From contig NC_084763.1 in assembly GCF_028858725.1 (NCBI RefSeq), positions 22,191,501 through 22,255,500 on the forward strand: a stretch of DNA of 64,000 nucleotides. Direction: 5' to 3'. Origin of the DNA: Colius striatus (taxonomy: Eukaryota > Chordata > Aves > Coliiformes > Coliidae). Below are positions 1 to 27,800 of this stretch, piece by piece. Both the position numbers and the translations under genes were made by a program. Under the pieces are notes generated by a model that saw only the letters and a program-made list of their open reading frames with translations, was not told the origin of the DNA and ran no database searches. Each line of letters starts with the position of its first letter. The first letter of the stretch is position 1.

Positions 1-2007
1 TTATATCTGGGAGTAAGATGTTCAGAATGTGGTAACAGAAGCCAAACAGCAGCTGAATCTACTGAGAATTTGCTCTTTGGGAAGCCTCCAGATTAGATTG
101 ACAGCACCACACTTTCAGTTGTGTTACTGCAGCTGTGAACTTGAACCTGGGCACTCTAAGTGCTGACTGGCAGGAAATATTGATGAAACACAGCAGTGTT
201 TGTGCCCATGATGAAACTTTACATTTACTCTGTGTAGATAAAAGAAGGTTGTAGTCTAAAGACTTGTAGTTCAGAGAGGGTTTAGAAAGATGCTTTTTCT
301 TGCCTCTCAGATGAGACTGTGTAAGCAGCCCATCTCAAGATATATGCAGTCAACTGGCTTACCTCAAGACAGCTTGTTTAAGCTAAGCTTTAGACTTTGC
401 ACAGAGATAAAGGTGAGGCACTGTTCAGGCAGACAGCAACTAATAAAAGAGAGAAAGTGGCTGCTGCCTTCAGCACAATCTGTTGCTTGGCTAATGTGAG
501 CTTTTTCTCTGTTCTGCTCCATTGCGGGCCACTAGTCTTTGATAATGTGTTTGACCTTGCTTTGTAACACAGTACACAAGATGACTCCAGTCCAGAGGTA
601 GAAGTCATAATTTCTTGCATGTTTCTGTCTCTCAAAGCCTCTGTTTTTACTATAGGAGTGCTACTGCTTTGCCTCCTTGTGCTACAAAGCAAAACTAGTT
701 AGCTTGAACTATTTTTTTTCTTAATCTCTTTAATTTACTTTTTTTTTTTTTTAATTGGAACAGAGAGGGAGTGGAAGGAGAGCACTGGAATTGTGTGAGG
801 CAAAAAACTGCCAACTATCCAATGTTGGCCCAAACTGTTTACTTGTGGCAAAACCAAAGCATGAGCTGGCATTTCAAAGTGGCAAAGAAATCAGTCCTAG
901 GATATCTCAGAGTTCCAAGGGTATCTCTGTGATGTGCTTTTCGTGGCTTCTTTGAAATGTTTCCTACTGTTTTAAAAAAATAAATTAATATGCTTCATCT
1001 CTATTTCACTATTATTTTTGCTCATCACCCAGGAGACTGCTAGATTTGTTACTTAAAAAAACAGAGGTGAGATCCTGACTGCTAAATTAATTCTGACATA
1101 CAGTGTCTCCAGCGAGTGTTCTCAGCCTTGGGTGCCTTGTTGCACTTTGTGATATTTTGTTTAAAGATTTTTCTATTTCATTTTGCTGAGTACATTTCCG
1201 CACTGTGGCTCGCTTGCCTGAGGCTCCTTGGTGGCTTGATAGAGGAGGTTGGAGCAGGTCAGAGGGGATGTAGTTTTGCCATTTGACAGGGGAACTGTTA
1301 GGCTTTTTTTAGCTTCTGTAATTCTTTTGTAGAATAAATATCATCCACAGTCTTTAAGATAAATTACACTGCTAGAGATGGGGGGCTACAGTTTCAGATT
1401 TTACAGTTATTGATTGCAATGAATTAGAAACAGCTAGAAACAATACACAAATACAGAAGTTTATTTAAAGTGCACTAGGGCCTTCATAAAAAGGGGAAAA
1501 ACTTAATATAAGGAAGTAAAGGGCACTCTGCCGTGGCAGAAATTGGACTTGTTCTGTATTTGTGTCTGACTACAACATGAGGATCCAAGTACTAGCATAG
1601 CATGTGTTTTTGGAAGGTCCCTGCCTGAGGGTTCATCCTGCTATCAGAGAGACTTCTGTTGACCGTTCTGGTGTGAGTGTGTGACCATTCCAACTGAGGC
1701 TGACTACTTGAGGAGTATCAAGGCTAGATTTATCCCAGTGTATGGCTGTCCGCTCCACTGCGGAACAACAGTTTTGCTGCTAGTAAAAGAAGTTATCCAG
1801 GTGTCTCCCACTGTGTACTTAGTATTGCTTAGTGCATAAGCAAACAGTGGTTACAGCATCAGCTAGCCACATCTTCTGTATTTCATGCTACTGCTTGCAT
1901 CGTTCTCTTTGCAAAGAACAGTTATTCCTACTTCTCTGAGCTCTGTTGCGTTTGTTCCTGTAATCAGGCAGTAAAAGAATTATCTGTAAAACACATGCAG
2001 CTATGCA

Positions 2008-2268
2008 ACAGGACAAGGGGTAATGGGATGAAGCTGGAACACAAAAAGTTCCACTTAAACATAAGAAAAAACTATTTCACTGTTCAGGTGAGGGAGCCCT
2101 GGCACAGGCTGCCCAGAGGGGTTGTGTAGTCTTCTTCCTTGGAGGTCTTCAAGACCCGCCTGAACATGTTCCTATGTGACCTGATCTAGGTGAACCTGCT
2201 TCTGCAGGGGGGTTTGAATAGATGATCTCTAAAGATCCCTTCCAACCCCTACCATTCTATGATTCTGT
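2008..2268 (+). mobile_element. CR1 LINE 3' fragment
   Basis: This is the 3' end of a CR1 non-LTR retrotransposon in + orientation. It starts around the conserved 'acaggacaaggggtaatggg' stretch, runs through 'ggaggtcttcaagacc' and 'gtgacctgatctaggtgaac', and finishes with 'ccttccaacccctaccattc' followed by the octamer-type tail 'attctatgattctgta'. It is 5'-truncated, as nearly all avian CR1 copies are. It lies in the SCRN1 intron and has no coding potential. Confidence 0.92.
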
Positions 2269-3560
2269 ATTTTATCAGGCACATCCACAGGAGATGGCCT
2301 TGAGGGGCTTTTATGAACAACCAGATTCTAATTTTCCTGTCTTCCACCATGATGGGAAGGCCCAGGGAGCACAGTGACAACCTGTGGAATCACCTCTGTA
2401 GACATTTCCAACCAGGCTGTCATCCTTGATGGCCGTGGAGGCAGCAGGCTGTGAGACTGCCTCATCATTTTTTTCCATACCTCTTCTGGGGGAGGTTAAA
2501 AGCAGCCATGGTACAACTTCTCAAGTTACTGCAGTAGTACAGATATTTTGCTTGTTTTTAAATGTGTTTTATGGTACAGCATTATTTGAAGCAATTATAA
2601 TCAAAGAGTTAAGGCCAAGTTGGAGTCTGGATCCTATGAAGGGGTGGTGTGGGGGAGTCTCTTCTGTAATCTAGAATCTTACATCCCTTCTTCAAAGATA
2701 ATTTCTTTCTAAAGCATTCCCTGACTATTGTCTTTGTTATCCAGGGCCTTTGTGGTTTCACTGATATTTCATAATGACCTGACTGACATTGCTGGGGATC
2801 GGGCTTCTGCGGCCTGAATACAGTGGAAGCTACACAATAGTTTCTTTTCATTAATGAAAGAAGAAATCTCTTGTGCTTATGACTGATGTGTCTGTTTTTG
2901 GAATACCTCCAACATATCTGCAGGCCCTAGTTAGGGTGGGAGGTACATTTGTGCCTTGTACTATACTTAGAACTGCCTTGATAAGATTCTTCTCTTGATA
3001 CTGTAAGTGAAATAAAAGATCATTAGTTTCCAGCCTTCTCAATTTTCTTTAAAGTTGGTGGCTGCATCTCTTGAATGTGAAGTCTCTGTTCTTTACTGTT
3101 ACATTTCCTGATGGGAATTTATTGTCACAGGGCATGATGCCAGTTATGCTGCTTTCAGGGCTGTAAATCAATGGAGCCTGACACCACTCATTCACAGCCT
3201 TTGCCACCAAATTTATCAGTATTCCCTTTTTAGTATTCATACTCAAAGAAAAATGTTAGTGTTAGGAAATGCTGAGGCTGAACGCTTCAGGAATTTTAAG
3301 AACAGGATTGGTAGCAAGCAGAATCACAGCAGTACCTTATGTCTATTTTATTTGTCATTGCTTAGTTTGGCACAGCTCAAACAGGCTGCTATGCTGTTGT
3401 GCTGGGGGAATTTGCCGGATTGGTGGGTTGCAAGAAAGGGAAAAGGGAGGTTGTGGTTTGTGCTTGCTTTTGAAATCTTGTTGCCATCTGAGCTCCCATT
3501 TCTACAGATCTAGTGGCCAGTGAGTTTTTTAGGTGGATAGTGTTGTATTTCCCCTACTTC

Positions 3561-3990
3561 CACAGAATCACAGAATGATTGGGGTTGGAAGGGACCTTTA
3601 GAGATCATCTAGTCCAACCCACCACTCCCCCGGGAAACCTCCAGAGAAGGAGACTCCACAACCCCCCTGGGCAGCCTGTGCCAGGGCTCCCATACTCTCT
3701 CAGTAAAGAAGTTTTTCCTTACGTTTAAGTGAAATGTTTTGTGTTCCAGCATATGTCCATTTACCCCTAGTCCTATCACTGAACACTACAGAAAAAAAGT
3801 GTTGCCCCATCCCCTTGACATACACCTTTTAAATACTTGGAAGTATTAATGAGGTCCCTCCTCAGTCTCTTCCAGGCTGACCAGCCCCAGATCCTGCAGC
3901 TATTCCTCAAAAGAAAGATGTTTCAGTCCTTTGATCATCTTGGTGGCCCTGTGCTGGACTCTAAATTTCCTTCCGAGTCTGAGCTGTTCA
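3561..3990 (-). mobile_element. CR1 LINE fragment, reverse orientation
   Basis: The + strand reads 'cacagaatcacagaatgatt' then 'ggttggaagggaccttta' and 'catctagtccaaccca', the reverse complement of the CR1 3' end. Homology continues through the 'ggcagcctgtgccagggctc' and 'cctggtggccctgtgctgga'-like segments to about 3990. It reaches further 5' than the 2008 copy. It is an inert, truncated insertion in the SCRN1 intron. Confidence 0.92.
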
Positions 3991-5440
3991 GATTTCTGTG
4001 GAGCAGGTAGCAATGGTTTGCTGCTCTGCAAATCCAGTGACTGGCTTTAGTTGACCTGTCTTTACAGTTGATGTGTCTTGGCTACAGGTGGATAGCACAG
4101 GTCTTCCATTTCCTATATGAAGATACTATTTTATCTGGAAAGGGTTTTCTGATGTTATTTTAAGGGCGAGTGGTGGAGTTATGGAGAGTGAAAGTTTTAA
4201 GTATAAAATGAATAATCTATTGTCACATCTGGACCCTACTTTTTTGAGAAGCTCATACCTATTATGAACAAATATGAACAAAATCCGTGACTTAACACAT
4301 CAGTCTTGAGTGCCCACTGTGCTCCTTACTGAAGTGAATAATTGTAATGGGAGGGTAAAATCTCATCAGGCTCTGTTCATCATTGTCAATAACCATGGGA
4401 AAGGATTGTCAAACAAGAATCAAGTCAATGGTAAGGCCTGTCAGCTACTATCAGATTGGAATAATTTTCTATTATTTTGGTCCTCTAAGGTAATTTGTAT
4501 AAATAAGTCTTGAACATCGGATGTGTGTATGAATTATTATATGGAAGCTGAAAGTAACTGTGAAAATATGGTCCATGTTCCTTTGATGGGTTGGTGAAGG
4601 TAAAGAAGCAGTATAGAAGGTGACGTTGTGTTCTGAGGTGCACAGAGAGGCCTCTTATTACATAGTTGCAATGCAATTGCCTTATATTTTCAGAATGCCT
4701 TGCATCCTTCAAGCAGGAGCAAATAATTTTCCTCTTTCTTGACTGCTACCCTTGACAGTAAAAATCTTGAAAATTAATAGTAACTTTGAAAGTGTTTGGT
4801 TTTGGAATGAGGCCCCAAGTAACAAGCATTTGGTAGCAAGAATAGCCAGAATATGTTTTGCAGAAAAAGGCAATCAGCATTTTTTAGCTTGTAACTTTTC
4901 AGAGTGTTTTCATAATTTTTGCTTTTAGAAAATCAAAGTGTCAGTGTAAGCAAGCTTGTATAATAGGGTTATTCAGCCAGAGAATGCTGTGCATGTGGGG
5001 ACTTATGAAGTACTGAAGTCTCCTCCACACTGCATCTAGGTAGGTTTATGCTTTCTGCTGTGGAGCTAGGAAGGCTTATGTCCTAGATGGCTCTGCACGA
5101 TGACTCCAGCTAGCTGGCCACCAATGAGATGGAAGGAGCCAAGACCTGTGTCTTGAGGTTGGTGTCTGCCAGGATGCAGACCTGTCTCCTGACAGTTGCT
5201 TCTGTTGTGTCTTCACATGTAATGGGGAAAGGCGCTTGGCTTAAATCCTTTTCCAGCTGTTGCAGCTCATCCTTTGCATAGCCAGGAAATACAGTTGTTC
5301 TCTATTCACTCACACGCATGCTTTAAGTGCTTATCCAAGCAGCACTGACCTAAGGCTCTGAACAAAAAAATGCACAGAATGTCAAAAATGAGATTTGCTT
5401 CCTAATAGGTCAAATGGAGAAAGGAGAGTCTTGATAAGAA

Positions 5441-5501
5441 AGGTGATCTCTAGATGATCTCTAAAGATCCCTTCCAACGCCTACCATTCTATGATTCTAT
5501 G
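5441..5501 (+). mobile_element. CR1 LINE, very short 3' end
   Basis: Only the last 60 or so bases of a CR1 element remain: 'tagatgatctctaaagatcc', then 'cttccaacgcctaccattct' and two octamer tail units (atgattct/atgaaat). This is an extreme 5' truncation in the SCRN1 intron. Confidence 0.85.
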
Positions 5502-6511
5502 AAATGCCTTCTCTGGTGTGGCTTGGCTAGAAAATGAAACAAAGGTGAACTGTATAACATGTTTTTAAGCTTCTAGCTGGTGACAGATACTGTTGCACCT
5601 CAATAGATGTGGAATCTGTCTCTGAAAATCATATTGTTTTATTGTATAAGCAATTTGGTCAAACAGCTAGGTCAAATATTAGGGATTTTTCTCCAACAAA
5701 TACAGCAGGTAGGTCCCTGTGGAGGCTTGTAGCCTAAACCAAAAATCAAAATTAAGCATACAGCAGAAAGGAAAAGCGGAGCATGTCCCTATTCTATTTT
5801 TAATTCCTTAGTATGAAAGAGTTCCCTGCCCCTCCCCTTTCTTTAATCATTTGTCTTCCAAGAGAAATCATATTTTTATTTCACCTATAATTTGCCTCAA
5901 TTTATGTAAAAAGATCAGTTTGACCTGTACACACAGTTCCTAATGAAGGTAGCAAGCGCATTTCTTGTGTCCTTACATGAAAGGACTCTAAAAATGCTGT
6001 TTCTGATCAAAGATGGTCTGTTAAACGTTTTAATTGCATGTTAGGCTGTTACTGTAAAATTCATTGCTGAAGACTGAGGTTGAAGATGATCACGCTGTGT
6101 AATCCAGAGCAGGAGAACGACACGTTAGGGAAAAAACCAAAAAGAGGTTCTTGCTGCTAACAATCTTGGATTCTTTAGCTTTAGGTTTTAATGTAGGCCC
6201 AGCACTTATTTTCATGGCAAATAGCTTTCAGTCCACAAGTGCATTTTGCTTATCCTGCTTATTTTGATATGTCTGACAAAATATTTCCTCCAGAAAAATG
6301 TTGCAGATTACTTCCGGCAGGAAGATGTTACAACAGGGATTTTGGACACTAAGAGCTGTCTGAAATACTTAAGACAGCTTCAGTTTCCTCAAAAGAAAAT
6401 TCTGTGGGGTTTGGTCCTTGAAGAACTTAATATGACCTCAGCAGTAAAGTATAAAGCCCATTCCTTTGGCTTGCACAGGCCAATGATGGAATGATGATCT
6501 CTCTTCTCTGC

Positions 6512-7583
6512 TGTCATGGTTTAGGCCCAGCTGGCAATGAAGCACTACGTAGCCTCTTGCTCAGTCCGCCCATCCACTTCCACCTTCTTTAGGATTACAG
6601 AGTCCCCAGCGAGTTGAGAGGAAAAAAGATACCCAAGAGACTTGTGGATTGAGACAAGGGCAGGGAAAGCTCACTGCCAATTATGGTTCTGGGCAAAACA
6701 GACTTGACTACTCATCTAAGGGAAGAAAGTAAGAACAGTTTATTGTACTACTAACTAGAAACAGAACAGACAGAAAGCAAAACCAGAGCAGGATAATTAG
6801 AAAAAACACAACCAGCACTTCAAGATCTCCCTCTCCCATCCCTCCTTTCTTCTCCGGGCACAGCTCACTGCTCCCGATATCTCTACCTCCTCCCTCCTCA
6901 ACAGCTTGGAGTGGGGGGGTAGGGAATGGGGGATGTGGTCAGTCTTTCACAGATGGGCTCTGCCGCTTCTCTCTTCTCAGAGGAGGACGACTCCTTGCGT
7001 TCTTCCCCTCCACCAACATGGGATCCTTCCCACAGGATACAGTCCTTAATGAACCTCTCCAGTGTGAGTCCTTCCCAAGGGCTGCAGCTCTTCACACTCC
7101 TCCAGCGTGGGACTGCTCTGGAGCAGCAGCATTCCAGGCACCTTCTGCTGCGACGCTGCCCTCCCACAGATTCACGGCCTCCTCAGGGCACAATCACCAT
7201 CCATGGTGTGGGGTCCTCTACGAACTGCCAACAAATCTCTGCTTCACCACTTCTCTACATGGGTTACAGAGGCACAGCTGCCATCTCCCCATGGGATGCA
7301 GGGGAGTCTGCTGCAGCACACTTTCTTCTCTTCCCTCACTGACAAAGCAAACATAGTTGCTTTGCCCCCATCCAACTCCTTCCATCACCACCCAGAAAAG
7401 AAGGAAGAAGCCTCCTCTTCTGGCTGCTTCTTCTTAAAAAGTGATCGTGGAGGCATCTAATTGGCTCAGCCCCAGCAGTGGGTCTGGCTCAGAGCTGGGG
7501 AGAGTTTTGAGCAACTTCTTACAGGAGCCATCTTTACAGCCCCTTCCCCCTTACCAGAAACAGCTCCACAGAAATCCATGACA
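6512..7583 (+). mobile_element. Solitary endogenous-retrovirus LTR (about 1.07 kb)
   Basis: The element begins TGTCATGGTTTAGGCCCAGC, the start of a widespread family of bird LTRs, and ends CCATGACA, giving perfect 8-base inverted termini (TGTCATGG/CCATGACA) in the required TG...CA arrangement. No gag, pol or env sequence and no second LTR are next to it, so it is best read as a solo LTR left by recombination. Flanking pentamers tctgc (6507-6511) and tgtgc (7584-7588) may be a target-site duplication with one mismatch. The interior is C-rich, low in stop codons and shows several overlapping open frames, which I regard as non-coding. Assignment to an ERV class would need a library comparison. 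Confidence 0.8.
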
Positions 7584-8326
7584 TGTGCTGTCTGGGAAAA
7601 CAGTCTTTGTTTTTAAGTTCTAGAGCAAGAGGAAAGTAAATATATTTGAAAGATAAGTTATAATTTCTTTCTCCCTTGCAGTTTCAGTGACCTCTCTGCA
7701 GCCTTCCTCTTTATTTTTCACTTGTCAGAATACATCCACAGACTTCAGATTACAGTAGACCATGCAGAACAGCAGCAGCATCAGTATTAAGCAAAAACAA
7801 TCCTTGTGCTTTGTTTCCTGTGGCCATTTATTGAAGCATTCAAATGAATCTTTTGCGGTCCTTTTTTTTTTTTTTCCCGCCTTCTTTCTACCAACAGTCT
7901 CATTCCTAGGGACAGCTGCAGGGGAGGGAGCAAGGGAGAAGGGGAAGCCTTCTGGTGTACTTTGTCCAGTTACCATTGTTACACTGTGTACTTAAGTACT
8001 GGAGATTGTGTTTAGTGAGGTGGTAGAATGGTTTGGTGTTGTTACTATTTACAAATATGATCTGTGTTTCTTTACTGTATCAGTACAGTCTGTCTACTGC
8101 TGCTTTTCACTGATTCTAGCACATGGATTCTGCTTAACTCTTTGAAGTGTGCAGCCATCAAGAGAGATGTATTTTCCCAAACTTGTGCAGTGTAAAGATG
8201 TAAAGGTTCAAACGCGATAGTTAACTGTTTAAAAAATCCCCTGCTCATACACAAGAGATGGACCTCTAAAAATCCTGTGTCCCGTCTGTGTGTTGAAGTC
8301 TTGTGTTACTTCAGTCACAGGATTAG

Positions 8327-23795
<15,469 letters not shown>

Positions 23796-25229
23796 AGTAA
23801 GCAAACACTTCAGTTCTTCAGATACCGAGTTTCTGGCACCAGCTATCAGTGAATGTGAAATGTTGGATCCCATTCTGATCCTCCTCCTTCACACTAAGCT
23901 AAGGGTGTTCAGAATTGGGTCCAAAGCTGCCTTTCTACCTTAGTGCATCTGCTTGGATTGTCTCCAAAGTCCCTTTCCCTATGCTACACTGCAGGCAAAT
24001 TTGGGGTTTTTTTTTCAATTTCACTCTTGCTTGGAATGGATTTTAAATGGATTTTATCTCATTTCAGCTACAGTGGCTATTTTTAGCCTTGTCACTGGAA
24101 GACTGCAAAGTTCTTCAAGCCTTGAAAGAAAGTCTTCACACTTATGAATTTGCAGGAAAAACATTTGTAGAGGAAAAAAATGTTCCTTGCTAGCTGTATC
24201 CGGTTAACAAATTGCTTTCCTTTGTCCGATCTCGTGGTGTTCCTGTTTGTGTATGTATATAGTGAAAGGAGAAAGTCACTGACTGGTCCGATTCCTGTGT
24301 GCATGCTGGCTGATTTAGTACAGAATGTTTAAATATGTATGTTGGGCAACCAATTAAAGCAAAGATATTAACTTCATCAGGTAAACTGCCATATTGTCAT
24401 TGAAAGCAATCGGGTTTTTCCTCTGTTGCTCAGAACTAGGCTCACAGCAAAGCTGACTGGCATTCTTCTTGCTGATTCATACCCAGAATGGTAGAGCTGA
24501 AGGCCCAGTTTTGAGGGGCAGAAAAGCAAGTCCTGGTTCTTGACCTTGCTGTACTGGCCTCGTTTGGGTACATTACATACCTCAGTGGTTGACATGATGC
24601 CTGTGCACGTTACCAGAATGAGGGCCCCTGGTTAAGCTTTGTCTTCAGCTGCACCATCTGTGGGAAGCTGTGCCTGTAGCAGCTGCAGCACGGGGCCAGC
24701 CTGGGCACTACACAGCAGGTGCTTCTGCAGCACCTGCTGCTTCTTCAGGTGACAGCAGTAAGGTCTTGTGTTTACGTACAGGCTACACATTTGGAGGTTG
24801 TTGAGGGAGCAGATGCTGGACATTGATCAATAACCCAACTCTTGAGCCTCTTTCGGCCTTTGTGCAGCTGCACAGTTCCTAGTGATCCGTGGTGAGTGTC
24901 CATGGCTGCGGGATCTCGTATGTACCCATGAGTTACCAGCTGCTCTGCTTTACAGTCACCTGTGTTGCGTTCCCTGGGTCCCGTGCAGTTCTGCAGCATG
25001 TTGGGCAGACCTGCTTGTCATGTATTTTCTTCTTCTAGAAGTGAGATAGGGCAAACACTTTAAGAATTAACCACTGCTTCCTGTGGCCTGTGAAGACAGC
25101 TGGGATTTTTAACAGGAGGTTCAGTCAAGAATTCCACATCTTTAATATGTGAAAGTTGGTAGGTGGTTAAAAATCGTTGTCTGTTCAGGGAAGGGGATGG
25201 TGAAGAACTGCAGACTTCTGTATTGATGA

Positions 25230-25235
25230 AATAAA
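25230..25235 (+). terminator. SCRN1: Candidate poly(A) signal, SCRN1
   Basis: A canonical AATAAA lies 1.4 kb past the SCRN1 stop. It is plausible as a distal cleavage signal, but no downstream element or transcript evidence is available here. Confidence 0.35.
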
Positions 25236-26128
25236 AGCTCCTTATAAGGCAGCAACACCTCAACTTGAACCTGTAGGAGTGGTGCATAAGGGAAATGGTC
25301 ACTGGCCCATTGGCACGCTGCCTTCTTGCGTTTTTTTTTTATAGAAGGTTGTTCCGTTCAGCTTCATTACTTTGCTGTTGCCTTCTATGCCAGCTCACAA
25401 TTGTACAGGACACCAGGCCTTTCCATTTACAGAAAACAGGAAGGAATTTTCTCATACGGCCTACCTCGTATCTTCCCATTCACAATACACCTCTCCCATG
25501 CTCTCTATTACAGGAACATCTCCTGGGCCTAGGTCTTCTGAAACTGGAGACAAGGGAAGGAGAAAATAGGCAAGTAAACACTAAAACTTAGCTTCTGTCT
25601 ACCTAGCCAGCATAGGGACTGCGCAGAACAGACTCCCTTTTAGAGAGTATTGTGCTGGATGAAGCCAGCTGAAAGAGCAGTGTGTGTTTGACAACTGCTG
25701 GAAATGGACATCCCAGGAAATGAATCCCCTTTGGGAAGGAAAGGGTACCTAGAATGAAAAGACTTCTAAATCAAGAGTACACTTAACACAAACTGTGTTG
25801 AACTTCAAAGATGCTTCTGTAAGGTGTTGGTTGCTGAGCACTTTGCATCCTCATAGGAAAAGCAGGATATTTGTGAACAAGGGGAAGAGAGGGATAAAAT
25901 TATTGCCCCAGCCAGAGGGCTGAAATTAGAATGTACCACTTCACACAGCATTTTGCATAACTCGATCTCTAACTTTTGAGAGCTAAGAAGGAGGCAAGAT
26001 GAGAGAAGAGTTTTCCCGCTAAAAACATAACGTATCTTTGCCTGTTTCACACAAAAGAAGAAACCAACACTTGCAATTATCTTGTGGGGATTTATGTCCT
26101 TATTTGCAACTGCTTATATGACAGAACT

Positions 26129-26134
26129 AATAAA
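26129..26134 (+). terminator. SCRN1: Candidate distal poly(A) signal, SCRN1
   Basis: A canonical AATAAA sits in 'gaactaataaactgttttg', followed by a T/G-bearing stretch. If used, the SCRN1 3' UTR would be about 2.3 kb. It remains a candidate only. Confidence 0.35.
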
Positions 26135-27208
26135 CTGTTTTGAGCACAGTGACGCAGGTAGTAATCTCTTAGTAGTATGTTGCTTTTGCTTGAGCTGTAT
26201 AGTGCATTTAAAAAAACCCAAACCAACTGTGCCATAGCACCATGCTTGAGTACAATCCCTAGTCCTGCAAGTCTGAGAAACCAGAGCAAGCCTGTGGCCT
26301 TACCCTTTCCAGTGGCCTTGAGTATAGCTGTGCTCAGTGGAAGTATGGAGTAGGGCTAATGCAACCAACTGCCCCTGGGTGACAGCCACTGGGATTCCCT
26401 GTGTCTCCAGGTAACAGCAACTTTGGCAGCTTCGGTGGATCCCAAACAACAATCTTGTATATGTGGAGATAACATTTCAGCAACGCTGGCGAAGATGCAC
26501 AGGCTTTTTAATCCCTGAAAGATGATGTTTGCTTCCAAAATACTCCTAATCATAATTAAAACAGGAGTCCTTTTTTTTCTCCATTAGACACCTTCTGGCA
26601 GGTATTCCAGTATTAAGTACCTTCATAAGAATTTTAAAAACTACTTAATACAGAGCAGTATAAAAATTCCAGAACAAATAAGAGTGAACAGTAAGTCACC
26701 TTTAATAGTACTATAACAAAATATTCTCCAAAGCAATATTAAACTTTCCAGTTGTCTGAGAAGCAATGTATATACTGACTCCTGCTTATTTACTACATTC
26801 ATGCATGTTTATCAAGTAACTAGAATAATGACAGCGATAAAGTATTGCTCAGAGCATCACTTTTTTTCTTCTTCATATGCACTGCACAGCAAGGTACCGT
26901 AATAGGCTAGGAAAGGACTACTGATGCTTTCTGAGAGCCCTAGAGGTGAAGATCTGCTTAGGCTTACAGCATCTCCTACCATGGGCATGCATAGCTGTGG
27001 CAGTAGGAGTTACAGCGTAACTGAGGTGTTGCAAGAACTAAGAGAAAAGCAGAGATACACAAAGATACAGTTACCTGTGTTTTCGAAACAGTTTCATTTC
27101 ATTCCAAGGTAGGCCATGGGGAAGGATCTTCACCTCTGATCTGTAGTGTCACTGCAGCCGGGGGGAATTTATGGCACTTATATAAATGAATTCCCTAACT
27201 GTAGAGAG

Positions 27209-27285
27209 CCTGGCTGTTAGCGCCAGCTAACCTGGCTGTTAGCGCCAGCTAACCTGGCTGTTAGCACCAGCTAACCTGGCTGTTA
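27209..27285. repeat. 22-bp tandem repeat, each unit a hairpin
   Basis: The unit cctggctgttagcgccagct+aa occurs at 27209, 27231 and 27253 (one g-to-a change), with a partial fourth at 27275. Each full unit contains gttagc-gcca-gctaac, a 6-bp stem with a 4-base loop (broken in the third copy), so the array could form successive cruciform or RNA hairpins. It lies between the two converging genes, immediately before a CR1 insertion. Confidence 0.85.
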
Positions 27286-27322
27286 CCCTGCAACAGCAGA
27301 GCACTTTTTCAAGCTGGTGAAT

Positions 27323-27800
27323 CACAGAATCATGTAGGCTGGAAAAGAACACAGCATGGCCCAGCCCACCACTAAACTATGTCCCTAAGCACTACATTTA
27401 TGTGTCTCAGGTACCTGCAGGGATGGTGATTCAAGCCCTACCCTGGGCCTGTTCCAGTGCTTGACAACCCTTTCAGTGAAGGTCTTCCTAATCTCCGATC
27501 CAAATGTCCTGCAGTGGAACTTGAGGCCATTTCCTCTTGTCCTATCGCTTGCTACTTGTGAGAAGAGACTGACCCCCCACGTCACTACAATCCCCTTTCA
27601 GGTAGTTGTAAAGAGTGATCATGTCTCCTCTCAGCCTCCTCCAGGCTAAACATCATCAGCTCCCTCAGCCACTCCTCTTCAGGCTTGTGCTCCAGACCCC
27701 TCACGAGCTTCGTTGCCTATCTCTGGATACACTCCAGCACCTCAATGTCCCCTTTGTCATGAGGGGCCTCATCAGTGCTGAGCAGAGGGAAAGGATCATG
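27323..27800 (-). mobile_element. CR1 LINE fragment, older subfamily, reverse orientation
   Basis: The + strand begins 'atcacagaatcatgtaggct', followed by 'ccagtgcttgacaacccttt', 'catttcctcttgtcctatcg' and 'tcagcctcctccaggctaaa'. This is the reverse complement of a CR1 subfamily different from the ones near 3561 and 13493. It lies in the convergent intergenic region. Confidence 0.88.

Noticed and set aside
6926..7460. Three overlapping + strand frames of 112-138 codons
   Set aside because: All lie within the solo LTR, overlap one another and show no retroviral protein similarity I can see.
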